A stretch of 6,009 bases of DNA from JARRLC01 sp050290865 (GCA_050290865.1 JBNKIW010000101.1:1-6009); one strand, 5' to 3'; shown: positions 1 to 6,009, counted from the stretch's first letter. A program made the numbers and translations. The notes: a model not told the origin generated them from the sequence alone.

Positions 1-336
1 CTCTCGGAGGCGTACGGCAGCTAACTAAAGTATCGCGACCGTGTAGGGATGCCAGGGCCAACGAACGCTTTTGGAGCGTCGCGAAGGGCGGTGGGCGGCA
101 TTCATGTGCTCGGCGCACGCGCACGTGACCTACGCTGTGCCCCTCCCGTCCGCGAGCCACTGGCGGACGCGAAACCATCGTCGCCGCGGGCCTGGCGGCG
201 GTCGCCTTGACCCGTTCCGGAACCAACTGCGAGCTATAACCGGCCTGCCATGCCACGCGCCGCGGCAGTCCTCGCCGGTAACGCCGCTACCCCCGTCTTC
301 TCATCCACAGCCTCCACAACCTCGCCTCGCGCGAAG
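1..336. other. Intergenic stretch without a supportable gene
   Basis: I see no credible gene here. Open frames crossing it are low-complexity, rich in Arg and Pro, lack a ribosome binding site and match no family I recognise. In frame 1 a stop at 22-24 closes a seven-codon tail, which is too short to tell whether a gene ends there. Three short perfect inverted repeats are visible: 65-69 with 75-79 (5 bp, 5-base loop), 147-153 with 163-169 (7 bp, 9-base loop), and 182-187 with 195-200 (6 bp, 7-base loop). None is followed by a T-run in either direction, so they are not convincing intrinsic terminators. The SEC-C gene on the minus strand ends at 337, so its transcript would run into this region. 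Confidence 0.5.
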
Positions 337-732
337 TCACTCGCCCATCAAATCCCCATCGACGTAATACCACCGCCCGTCTTCCCGCACGAACCGGCTC
401 AGTTCGTGCATGGTCATCGGGTGCCCGGCCTTTTTGCACTTGGCGGTGAATTCCACGACGGCCGTGTTTTCGCCTGTCACCTCATGGCGCAACACCTTCA
501 AACCCAGCCAGCGCGGCAGGTCCGTCAGATCGGCGCCGGCGGGGCGCGTGCTCGCATGCCACGTCGCCAGGATGTAGTCGGGGCGCTTCATCACATAGGC
601 CGCATAGCGCGAGCGCATCAGCGCTTCCGCGTCCGGCGCCGCCTCGCCCGAATGCCAGCGCCAGCAGCACAGCGCATACGCCTTCCGGCTGCCGCACGGG
701 CAGGGGCCGCCGGGTTTCTTCGCCTCGGTCAT
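337..732 (-). CDS. YchJ-like (UPF0225) SEC-C motif protein
   Basis: This encodes a 131-residue soluble protein of the YchJ/UPF0225 family. The N-terminus has a SEC-C zinc motif, C11-P-C13 followed by C22-C23 (pattern CxC-x8-CC, core CPCGSRKAYALCC), matching the zinc-binding tail of SecA. The family signature EALMRSRYAAYV follows at about 37-47, then DYILATWHASTRP at 52-64. The rest is the small YchJ middle domain, an NTF2-like fold, ending in WYYVDGD. The second, C-terminal SEC-C motif of E. coli YchJ is absent, which is common in shorter homologues. An in-frame extension to 837 exists, but the ATG at 732 has a strong GGAGGA just upstream and family homology starts right after it, so I chose it. 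The biochemical role of this family is not established; zinc binding is inferred from the cysteines. It is divergent from the HAD gene and stands alone. Confidence 0.88.
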   Translation of the reverse strand: MTEAKKPGGPCPCGSRKAYALCCWRWHSGEAAPDAEALMRSRYAAYVMKRPDYILATWHASTRPAGADLTDLPRWLGLKVLRHEVTGENTAVVEFTAKCKKAGHPMTMHELSRFVREDGRWYYVDGDLMGE

Positions 733-920
733 CGGTCCTCCATCACGGGCGTCCACGGGCAGTTCGCCCTGGCGCGAAGACTTCGCATACCGGCAAAGGT
801 CTGTCATCCTGCTTGCAGCACAGGGGAAGGTTGACATTGGCCCGCGATGGCGTCCTACGTCGCCGGTGACGCGGAAACAGCTGCGACGCGCCGGGTGTTA
901 TTCGAGACTTGAGGGCGGGC
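733..920. other. Divergent intergenic region
   Basis: This 188-bp region separates the minus-strand SEC-C gene from the plus-strand HAD gene and must hold the promoters of both. Minus-strand frames remain open through part of it as an extension of the SEC-C frame, but lack family similarity. The only recognisable element is the TTGACA hexamer at 831-836. No clear promoter for the SEC-C gene is visible. Confidence 0.5.
831..859 (+). promoter_or_regulatory. Candidate sigma70-type promoter for the hydrolase pair
   Basis: A perfect consensus -35 hexamer TTGACA lies at 831-836. At the standard 17-bp spacing the -10 position (854-859) reads CCTACG, a poor match to TATAAT. The site is about 60 bp upstream of the HAD start and points toward it. 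The -35 is strong and the -10 weak, so this is only a candidate. Confidence 0.3.
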
Positions 921-1529
921 ATGCATCCGATCGTACTGTTCGATTTCGACGGTGTGCTGTGCAAGGGACGCTTCTATGCGAGTGAACTGCTGCCGGATCA
1001 TGCCGGGGTCTACGGTTGGATACAGCGGCACATTTTCGGCGATCAAGAGCTCGTGCACGGCTGGATGCGGGGTGCCATCGGTGCGGCCGATATCAATGCG
1101 TTGATCAGCGCGCACACGGGCGTCGCCAAGGAAGAACTCGACGCCGCCTTGACACGCAGCGTGGAAGCCATGGTGCAGGAAATCGGAGTGCTGGACGTCG
1201 CAAGGGCGGCGAAGACGGCGGGCGCACGCCTGGGGCTGGTTACAGATAACATGGACGTGTTCAGCACTATTACTGTGCGGCGCCACGGTCTCGCGAAGCT
1301 GTTCGATGTGATCGTGAATTCCGCCGACTACGGTTTGCTGAAGCAGGACGAAGGAGGGGCATTGTTCGACCGGACGCTCGCACAATTTGGCGGCGCGCGG
1401 ATCAGCGACAGCGTGCTGATCGACGACAGCACGGCGACCATCGCGCTGTATGCCGCCAAAGGTGGCCATGCACACCACTACCAGGGGATAGATGGGTTGC
1501 GGGCGTTTCTGGGTTTGGCGGCCATTTGA
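921..1529 (+). CDS. HAD-superfamily hydrolase (phosphatase-like)
   Basis: This 202-residue protein is a haloacid dehalogenase superfamily hydrolase, most likely a cytoplasmic phosphatase acting on a small phosphorylated metabolite. Motif I is FDFDGVL, with nucleophile D8 and acid/base D10. Motif II is LVTDN with T108. The motif III lysine is probably K141 (GLLKQD). Motif IV is VLIDDS with D168/D169 for Mg2+. Residues about 15-90 between motifs I and II are helical and fit a C1-type cap as in phosphoglycolate phosphatase and beta-phosphoglucomutase relatives. The substrate cannot be read from sequence. The frame opens at a TTG at 909, but the ATG at 921 has a purine-rich GAGGGCGGG immediately upstream and begins directly before the first beta strand, so I chose it. 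The alpha/beta hydrolase gene starts 19 bp after the stop, suggesting co-transcription. Confidence 0.88.
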   Translation: MHPIVLFDFDGVLCKGRFYASELLPDHAGVYGWIQRHIFGDQELVHGWMRGAIGAADINALISAHTGVAKEELDAALTRSVEAMVQEIGVLDVARAAKTAGARLGLVTDNMDVFSTITVRRHGLAKLFDVIVNSADYGLLKQDEGGALFDRTLAQFGGARISDSVLIDDSTATIALYAAKGGHAHHYQGIDGLRAFLGLAAI

Positions 1530-1552
1530 TGACAAGCGACCACACCCCATGA
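1529..1552 (+). other. Seven-codon minicistron bridging two genes
   Basis: An ATG overlaps the HAD stop codon (TGATG at 1527-1531) and opens a seven-codon frame, MTSDHTP. Its TGA at 1550-1552 overlaps the alpha/beta hydrolase start (ATGA at 1549-1552). The hydrolase has no good ribosome binding site of its own, so this chain of stop/start overlaps could couple its translation to that of the HAD gene. The geometry is seen directly; the coupling role is inferred, and a frame this short could arise by chance. Confidence 0.3.
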
Positions 1553-2265
1553 CCGACGAACCGCGCCGAGCCTCGCCGACGATGGTGCTTCTCCCCGGCC
1601 TGGACGGAACGGGGGCGCTCTTTCGCGAATTTCTCCAAGCACTCGATCCGGCGATCAGAGCGGCCGTTCTTTCCTATCCATGCGATCGCCACATTGACTA
1701 CGCCGGGCTCGAAGCCGTTGCCCGTTCCCTCCTCCCACGACATGATCCATTCGTCCTGCTTGGCGAGTCGTTCTCCGGTCCGATCGCGATTGAGATTGCA
1801 GCGTCGCGCCCCGCCGGACTGCGCGGCCTCATCCTGGTGTGTTCCTTCGCCCGCAGTCCCTATGCAATGCTGACTGCGTTGCGCCCCTTCATCCGGTTCC
1901 TCCCCGTCCGCTCGCTGCCGGCGGCCCTGCTGAGCCTGCTGGCTTTCGGCCGCTTCAAAACGCCGGAGTTCACCCCCGCCCTCGTCCAAGCCCTCGCCGA
2001 GGTGCCGCCATCGATCATCAGAGGCCGGATCGGCGACGTGCTCGGGGTCGATGTCTCGGCATCGCTCGCTCATATCGACGTGCCGGTTCTCTATTTGCGC
2101 GCCTCACAGGACAGGCTCGTACCGAGATCGGCATCCAAGGCGCTCGCAGCCATACCGGACATCCGGTTCGCCGAGGTTGAAGGGCCGCATTTCCTGCTGC
2201 CGACAAGGCCGTCAGGCGCTGCGGCGCACATCCATGCCTTCCTGCGAGAGATTGCATTTCTTTGA
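1549..2265 (+). CDS. Alpha/beta-fold hydrolase
   Basis: This 238-residue protein has the full signature of a small alpha/beta hydrolase. The oxyanion-hole segment LLPGLDGTG is near residues 14-22. The nucleophile elbow is GESFSG with Ser74, and the likely acid is Asp188 in ASQDRLVP. The catalytic histidine is His214 in EGPHFLLPTRP. A cap-like helical region with LRPFIRFLPVRSLPAALLSLLAF lies at about 111-134 and is hydrophobic enough to line a lipophilic acyl pocket. It is probably a cytoplasmic esterase, thioesterase or lipase-like enzyme; the substrate is unknown. There is no signal peptide. The frame stays open upstream into the HAD gene, but the ATG at 1549 sits just before the first conserved strand. 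A further ATG at 1582 (MVLLPGLDG) is possible but would cut away the residues preceding that strand. No strong Shine-Dalgarno precedes 1549, which makes coupling to the upstream HAD gene plausible. It is convergent with the caspase gene. Confidence 0.87.
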   Translation: MTDEPRRASPTMVLLPGLDGTGALFREFLQALDPAIRAAVLSYPCDRHIDYAGLEAVARSLLPRHDPFVLLGESFSGPIAIEIAASRPAGLRGLILVCSFARSPYAMLTALRPFIRFLPVRSLPAALLSLLAFGRFKTPEFTPALVQALAEVPPSIIRGRIGDVLGVDVSASLAHIDVPVLYLRASQDRLVPRSASKALAAIPDIRFAEVEGPHFLLPTRPSGAAAHIHAFLREIAFL

Positions 2266-2288
2266 GTGAGCCGTCATTGAGATGCAAT
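2251..2288 (+). terminator. Stem-loop spanning the hydrolase stop codon
   Basis: ATTGCATTTC (2251-2260) pairs with GAGATGCAAT (2279-2288), giving 10 bp with one G-U wobble and an 18-base loop that contains the stop codon at 2263-2265. The stem is AT-rich and no T-run follows, so it is at best a weak or rho-assisted end signal. It may instead be an mRNA 3' structure. Confidence 0.25.
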
Positions 2289-2441
2289 GAGCCAGCTTAC
2301 GCGGCAGAACCAGATCCGCGCTGGAGCGACCATGGCAACGAAGATCAACGCGGCACTTCGATGCCGGGGACAGGGCGCGTATTCTTCGTGCCAGAGGTTC
2401 CTGCGGGGCGAAATCTGTGTTCCGCCCGTGAACCGCGCCCC
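2266..2441. other. Convergent intergenic region
   Basis: This 176-bp gap lies between the ends of the alpha/beta hydrolase and caspase genes. A 5-bp hairpin (GGGCG at 2406-2410 with CGCCC at 2423-2427) sits just past the caspase stop but has no T-run on either strand. No strong intrinsic terminator is visible. The plus-strand frame that starts here and runs into 3446 is antisense to the caspase gene and is not a gene. Confidence 0.45.
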
Positions 2442-5400
2442 CTACTTCGCCCGCGACAGCAGATAATTCCCCGCATCCCTGCCGCGGTAATATTGCGGTG
2501 TCTGCCGCCGGTTCATCTCCCTGGCCAACTCGCCGACACGGTCCTTGAGATAATCACGCAACCCCTCCGTGCGCACCTCGCCCGCCGGGTTCTTCGCCTT
2601 CCCCTTCACGCCCTCGACAATGGCATACGTGAACAGCCCGTGACCGAGGTCGGCGCGCTCCAGCGCCTCCTGGTCCCAGCGCGCCGCCGCATAGACGATG
2701 ATGTTCGCCTGATACGTCTCGCCGAACAGTCTGTCGTCGTAGCGGTTGCCGGAATGGCAGGTGTCGAGGAACAGGATGCGGCGGCCCTTCGCGCCCGCCA
2801 ACGCCTGCTGAAACTGCGTCCACGGCACGACGGTCGAGATGCGCATGCCGCCCTCGCCCCACGCCGCTTCGGTGGCGAGGAAATTGTAGGCCAGCCCCTC
2901 ATTCATGCCGTGGCCGGAGACGAACATCACCACCGTGTCGTTCTCGGTGGCCTTGCGCAGCATGCCGAGCGCATCGAGAATGTTGTCCTGCGTCGGCTCG
3001 CCGCGCTTGCCGCCGTTCACCAGCACGAGGCTTTGGATGCGGTTGTGCAACGGTCCCAGGCGCGCCTTCATGGTCTCGGCAAAGCTCCTGGCATCGGCGC
3101 CCGCGACGCGCAGGTCGCACGCGATTTTCTTGCCCTCAAGGGAGCGGCAAGAATTGCCGAGATGCGGATATTTGTCCACGCCGATGGCGAGAATGTACAG
3201 CGTGCCGCGCTTGTCGAGCGCGCCTTCGCCGTCATGGGTGACGGTGACTTCGGCGGGCGTCTCCACGTTTTGCTGGTTGACGGCGACGACGCGGATGGTG
3301 TTGCGGCCTTTGGCGAGCGGGACCCTGAATTTCAGCATGCCGGGGATGAAGCCGGGGCCGCTCGCGGGCTGGTGCTCGGCGATCTGCACGCCGTTGACCT
3401 GGATGCGGATGAGCTTGACCGGGTCGGGGGTGGGTTGAAGGTCTAGCTCGAGGCGCGCAAAGCCGCCGCTGAGCGTGGCGTTCGCAGCAGGCGATGCGAT
3501 GTGGAAGCGCGGGACGGGGCGCTTCAGCAGTTCGCTGAGTTTGAAGTCGGTGTGGGGTGACTGCCGTACCGCCTCCTCGGCGCTCGCAAGCTGGATGGCC
3601 TTGGCAACTATGTCCGGGCGGTTGAGCTTGGCGCGGAGCTGGGCGGCGGTGACGTAGTCGGCGGCGTTCTCCGGGCCGTGCTTGATCTGCCAGCCGATCA
3701 GCTCGGCGCCGGGGCCGGAGGCGGCATAATAGCCTTGCGGCGTCCACATCACCCATTCGCCGTCGGTGCCGCGATAGAGGGTGACGAGCAACTCGCGGGT
3801 CTTCAGGTTCCACAGCCTGAGCGTCTGGTCGGCGGCGCCGGAGACGAGGTATTTGCCATCGGGCGAGGCCGCGACGGCCCAGACATCGCCCTCATGGCCG
3901 GTGAAATCGCCCAGCTTGTTGCCCGCGCGGTCATAGGCGGTGAGCCAGCCATTGCTGCCGCCGGAGATGATGGTCTCGCCATCGGGGGTGAAGCTGTAGG
4001 CGCGATGGTCATAGCCATCGGTGGGGCCGCGCTCGATGGATTTGACCACCCGGCCGTTGTGCTTGATGTCGAGGATGGCGTCGAAACCATAATTGCCGCC
4101 CTTGCGGTGCTCCAGCGACCAACCGTTCAGCTCCGCCACGGCGCGGAGGAAGGTGCCATCGCCAACAGCTACCGGCCCGGTGAGCGGCGCATCGCCCGCG
4201 GGCAGCGTCAGGGCGTATTCGAATGGTTCGGTTCGCGAGTTGACGGTTCCCTTGTCAGTATTGCCCCAGCCGATCCGCCGCCCATCGGGTGAGAACCCGG
4301 CCGCAAAGACCGGCCGCCCCGTGCCACCGAACGTCAGCTTCTGGCCATCCGGTCCCTTGCGGCGCTCGCCCGTCTTCGGATCCCAGATGTGGATTTGGTT
4401 ATTGCCACCCCCGCCGGTCGCCGCCCAGCGCCCGTCCGGGCTGATGGCGGTGGCGATGACGATATTGTCATGGCCGCGATAGGTGACGGTCGCGAGGCCG
4501 CTGGCGGTGTCGTAGACGTGGCAGTCGTTACCGGGGCCCTGAAACCCGACGCCAGACAACAGCCACTTCCCATCCGGGCTGAAGCCGAGGCTGCCGACCG
4601 TCGTCCTCTGCCGGGCGAGAGTTTTCAGGGCCTTGCCCGTCCGCCCGTCCCACAGCCGGATTTCGCCCGACTTATCCCCCGAGGCGATGCGGCCGTCCGG
4701 CGCCGCGGCAAGGCTTCGCACCTTATCCTCATGGCCGGTCATGGTGGCGAGCAGCGCGCCGCTCTCCACCCGCCACAGCCGCAATTCATGGTCATAAGAG
4801 CCGGTCACGGCGCGCGCGCCATCGGCGGTGAAGCCCACCGCGTAGATGTGGGCGGTGTGGCCGCGCAGCCGGTGCCGCATTTGCCGCCGCTCGACATCCC
4901 AGAGGATGGCGGTTTTGTCTGCACTCCCCGAAATCAGATGGCGGCCATCGGGCGAAAAGGCGAGGCCGCTGACGACATTCTTATGCCCCTTCAACAGCGC
5001 CACCAGGCGGCCGCTGGCGAAGTCATAGAGGCGGATCGCATGCCTGAGCGGGTAATCAGACTCGTGCAAGAAGCCCCCTGCCGCCAGCCATTTGCCATCC
5101 GGCGACAGCGCCATGGCGTAGATCTTGCCCGCATCGCCCGGCGCCGCCTCGCCACGGATGGTGCGCACCGTCTTCCCCGTCGCCACATCCCACACCCGGA
5201 TGACCTTGTCATCCGACGCCGAGACGATCTGCCGCCCGTCCGGCGTGAAGGCGATGTCGTTGATCACTGCCATATGCCCGCCGGTGTCGAGCACGGGCAA
5301 GGGCGCATCCTCCGCCGCCTTCGCCACAGGCCGCGCCGCCAGCTTCACCGCCAGCCGCTTCTCGCGCCCCGCCCGCCGGATCGACAGCCGGACCTCCGTC

Positions 5401-5690
5401 CCCGCCGCCTTCTTGCTCAGCGTGGCGATGAACGCCTTGACGTTCTCGATTTCCATGCCGTCGAGCGAGACGAGGATATCATCGGCGAGCAACCCTGCCG
5501 CCTCCGCCGGACCGCCAGGGACCGACTTCACCACCTTTGCACCGCGCGGAGCCTCCCAGCCCAGCGCGTCGGCCTCCTCCTTGGTGACATCCTGGATATT
5601 CGCCCCAAGCCAGCCCGACCCAGCCTCCTGCGCGCAGGCTCCGCCCAACGCCAGCATCAACCCCACAAACAGCAATGCAATGAAACGCAT
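2442..5690 (-). CDS. Exported PDZ-WD40-caspase (peptidase C14) protein
   Basis: This 1082-residue protein combines binding modules with a caspase-like cysteine protease. Residues 1-20 form a signal peptide (R2, hydrophobic 3-15, probable cleavage after A18-C19-A20), so it is likely periplasmic or outside. Residues 25-118 are an HtrA-type PDZ domain (WLGANIQDVTKEEADALG, then SVPGGPAEAAGLLADDILVSLDG). Residues about 138-672 carry eleven to twelve WD40 blades, with repeated SPDG/TPDG turns (for example 195, 245, 370, 416, 466, 567, 609) and WD endings (167, 264, 347, 436). This is enough for two propellers or one plus a partial. Residues about 726-820 look Ig-like (beta-rich, IQVNGVQI, GRNTIRVVAVN). 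Residues 829-1080 are the C14 domain with catalytic His927 (FVSGHGMN) and Cys978 (FLDTCHSG), both intact, and the conserved GHGLFTYAI at 1016-1024. Only about 17 residues separate Cys978 from the next strand, so no long processing linker exists. The ATG at 5690 follows a G-rich GGCGGGGG site. The cleavage target is unknown; orthocaspase relatives often prefer basic P1 residues. Confidence 0.93.
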   Translation of the reverse strand: MRFIALLFVGLMLALGGACAQEAGSGWLGANIQDVTKEEADALGWEAPRGAKVVKSVPGGPAEAAGLLADDILVSLDGMEIENVKAFIATLSKKAAGTEVRLSIRRAGREKRLAVKLAARPVAKAAEDAPLPVLDTGGHMAVINDIAFTPDGRQIVSASDDKVIRVWDVATGKTVRTIRGEAAPGDAGKIYAMALSPDGKWLAAGGFLHESDYPLRHAIRLYDFASGRLVALLKGHKNVVSGLAFSPDGRHLISGSADKTAILWDVERRQMRHRLRGHTAHIYAVGFTADGARAVTGSYDHELRLWRVESGALLATMTGHEDKVRSLAAAPDGRIASGDKSGEIRLWDGRTGKALKTLARQRTTVGSLGFSPDGKWLLSGVGFQGPGNDCHVYDTASGLATVTYRGHDNIVIATAISPDGRWAATGGGGNNQIHIWDPKTGERRKGPDGQKLTFGGTGRPVFAAGFSPDGRRIGWGNTDKGTVNSRTEPFEYALTLPAGDAPLTGPVAVGDGTFLRAVAELNGWSLEHRKGGNYGFDAILDIKHNGRVVKSIERGPTDGYDHRAYSFTPDGETIISGGSNGWLTAYDRAGNKLGDFTGHEGDVWAVAASPDGKYLVSGAADQTLRLWNLKTRELLVTLYRGTDGEWVMWTPQGYYAASGPGAELIGWQIKHGPENAADYVTAAQLRAKLNRPDIVAKAIQLASAEEAVRQSPHTDFKLSELLKRPVPRFHIASPAANATLSGGFARLELDLQPTPDPVKLIRIQVNGVQIAEHQPASGPGFIPGMLKFRVPLAKGRNTIRVVAVNQQNVETPAEVTVTHDGEGALDKRGTLYILAIGVDKYPHLGNSCRSLEGKKIACDLRVAGADARSFAETMKARLGPLHNRIQSLVLVNGGKRGEPTQDNILDALGMLRKATENDTVVMFVSGHGMNEGLAYNFLATEAAWGEGGMRISTVVPWTQFQQALAGAKGRRILFLDTCHSGNRYDDRLFGETYQANIIVYAAARWDQEALERADLGHGLFTYAIVEGVKGKAKNPAGEVRTEGLRDYLKDRVGELAREMNRRQTPQYYRGRDAGNYLLSRAK

Positions 5691-5724
5691 GATGCCCCCG
5701 CCAAAGGCTTACGAATTTCCCCCA

Positions 5725-5753
5725 AATCTACCAGGAGCGGACAGAAAAGGAAA
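5725..5753 (-). promoter_or_regulatory. Candidate promoter of the caspase gene
   Basis: Read on the minus strand, a -10-like TAGATT (5730-5725, 4 of 6 matches to TATAAT) lies 35 bp before the start codon. A poor -35-like TTTCCT (5753-5748) sits 17 bp further upstream. This is the best AT-rich candidate in an otherwise very GC-rich leader, but the -35 match is weak. Confidence 0.25.
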
Positions 5754-5781
5754 CGCGCCACGCGCCCCCGCGCCGCGCGTT
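5752..5781. repeat. Spaced perfect inverted repeat upstream of the caspase gene
   Basis: AACGCGC (5752-5758) and GCGCGTT (5775-5781) form a perfect 7-bp inverted repeat separated by 16 bases, a centre-to-centre distance of 23 bp or about two helical turns. It touches the candidate -35 of the caspase gene, as an operator would. The surrounding sequence is extremely GC-rich, so chance occurrence is plausible. Confidence 0.25.
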
Positions 5782-5839
5782 GCGTCCCCGCTGGCGATGG
5801 CAGCTGCGGCCTTGCTTGGGAAATATCAAGAGGCCGGAT

Positions 5840-5866
5840 GTGGTGAGTTCGCTCTAGTGGCCCGAT
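5840..5866. mobile_element. Probable end of the IS630-family element
   Basis: IS630-type elements end shortly after the transposase stop codon and are bordered by a TA target dinucleotide. The sequence just outside the stop reads GAGTTCGCTCTAGTGGCCCGATT, with a TA at 5855-5856 inside CTAG. This is the most likely neighbourhood for the terminal inverted repeat and junction. The partner terminus is outside the window, so the exact end cannot be fixed. Confidence 0.35.
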
Positions 5867-6009
5867 TCATTCAAACTGGGGATAGAGGCGCTTCAGCTTG
5901 ATGTGGGCATCGTCGGTGGTGAAGCGCCAGTCGGCCTTAGTGTGGCTGGCGTTGCGTTCCTCCTCCCACGCAGCAACCTCCTTGGTCAGAGTTTCTTTGT
6001 CAGGAATAC
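5867..6009 (-). CDS. IS630-family transposase, C-terminal fragment (cut by window edge)
   Basis: The last 47 codons of a minus-strand gene enter from the window's right end and stop at a TGA at 5867-5869. The peptide begins IPDKETLTKEVAAWEEERN and ends with WRFTTDDAHIKLKRLYPQFE. The pattern VAAWEEERN...W.FTT.DA.IKLKRLYP is the typical end of the DDE transposase of IS630-type elements, which insert at TA dinucleotides. The catalytic DDE residues would lie beyond the window, so whether the gene is intact cannot be judged. The terminus itself is uninterrupted and ends in the usual place. The element end should lie a few tens of bases to the left of the stop. Confidence 0.8.
   Translation of the reverse strand, partial: IPDKETLTKEVAAWEEERNASHTKADWRFTTDDAHIKLKRLYPQFE

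Noticed and set aside
71..834. Two overlapping plus-strand frames (71-367 and 250-834)
   Set aside because: The first is Arg/Pro-rich with a TTG start and no ribosome binding site. The second is antisense to the YchJ-like gene. Neither has family features.
733..837. Longer N-terminus for the SEC-C protein starting at 837
   Set aside because: The added 35 residues have no family similarity, and a strong GGAGGA precedes the ATG at 732.
855..1550. 231-codon minus-strand open frame
   Set aside because: It is antisense to the HAD gene, which carries all four HAD motifs. The translation matches nothing recognisable.
1402..2073. 223-codon minus-strand open frame
   Set aside because: It is antisense to the alpha/beta hydrolase with its complete triad. 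Its Arg/Glu/Gly-rich low-complexity translation is a shadow.
2262..3446. 394-codon plus-strand open frame
   Set aside because: It is antisense to the caspase domain, whose catalytic motifs are unambiguous. The frame has no domain, and its Ala/Arg/Leu/Val-rich composition reflects the opposite strand.
5631..5690. Lipoprotein signal (lipobox) in the caspase protein
   Set aside because: The residues before C19 are G-G-A. The -3 position lacks the Leu/Val/Ile expected of a lipobox, while A18-C19-A20 fits signal peptidase I. An ordinary signal peptide is more likely.
2454..5690. Caspase gene as an anti-phage or abortive-infection module
   Set aside because: The signal peptide argues for a role outside the cytoplasm. 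No NTPase, TIR, reverse transcriptase or other defence gene is adjacent within the window, so there is no positive support.
4389..5846. 485-codon plus-strand open frame
   Set aside because: It lies entirely antisense to the PDZ-WD40-caspase gene and its upstream region. It is rich in Arg, His, Pro and Gln with no family signature, as expected for a shadow frame in GC-rich DNA.

Overview
The window is a GC-rich stretch of bacterial chromosome. Its gene families (a YchJ/UPF0225 SEC-C protein, an IS630-type transposase, HtrA-style PDZ plus caspase fusions) and its base composition fit a high-GC proteobacterium, probably alpha- or betaproteobacterial. No marker here fixes the genus. It holds four complete protein genes and the 3' end of a transposase gene.

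Layout from left to right. Bases 1-336 contain no gene I can support, only a few short GC-rich inverted repeats. A YchJ-like zinc-binding SEC-C protein lies on the minus strand (337-732). A divergent intergenic region of about 190 bp with a TTGACA-like box separates it from a plus-strand pair. That pair is a HAD-superfamily hydrolase (921-1529) and an alpha/beta hydrolase (1549-2265), only 19 bp apart and bridged by a seven-codon reading frame. They probably form a two-gene transcription unit. A convergent intergenic region of 176 bp follows.

Most of the right half (2442-5690, minus strand) is one gene for a 1082-residue exported protein. Its order is signal peptide, HtrA-like PDZ domain, about eleven to twelve WD40 blades, an Ig-like segment and a C-terminal caspase-like (peptidase C14) domain with an intact His/Cys dyad. 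It is the most interesting object in the window: a single-chain scaffold-sensor-protease that appears to work outside the cytoplasm. Its own promoter probably lies in 5691-5800, where there is also a perfect spaced inverted repeat.

At the right edge (5867-6009, minus strand) is the C-terminus of an IS630-family transposase, cut by the window end. A mobile-element boundary therefore lies about 150-180 bp upstream of the caspase gene. The hydrolase pair, the SEC-C protein and the caspase gene show no obvious shared pathway. Their strand arrangement suggests independent units.
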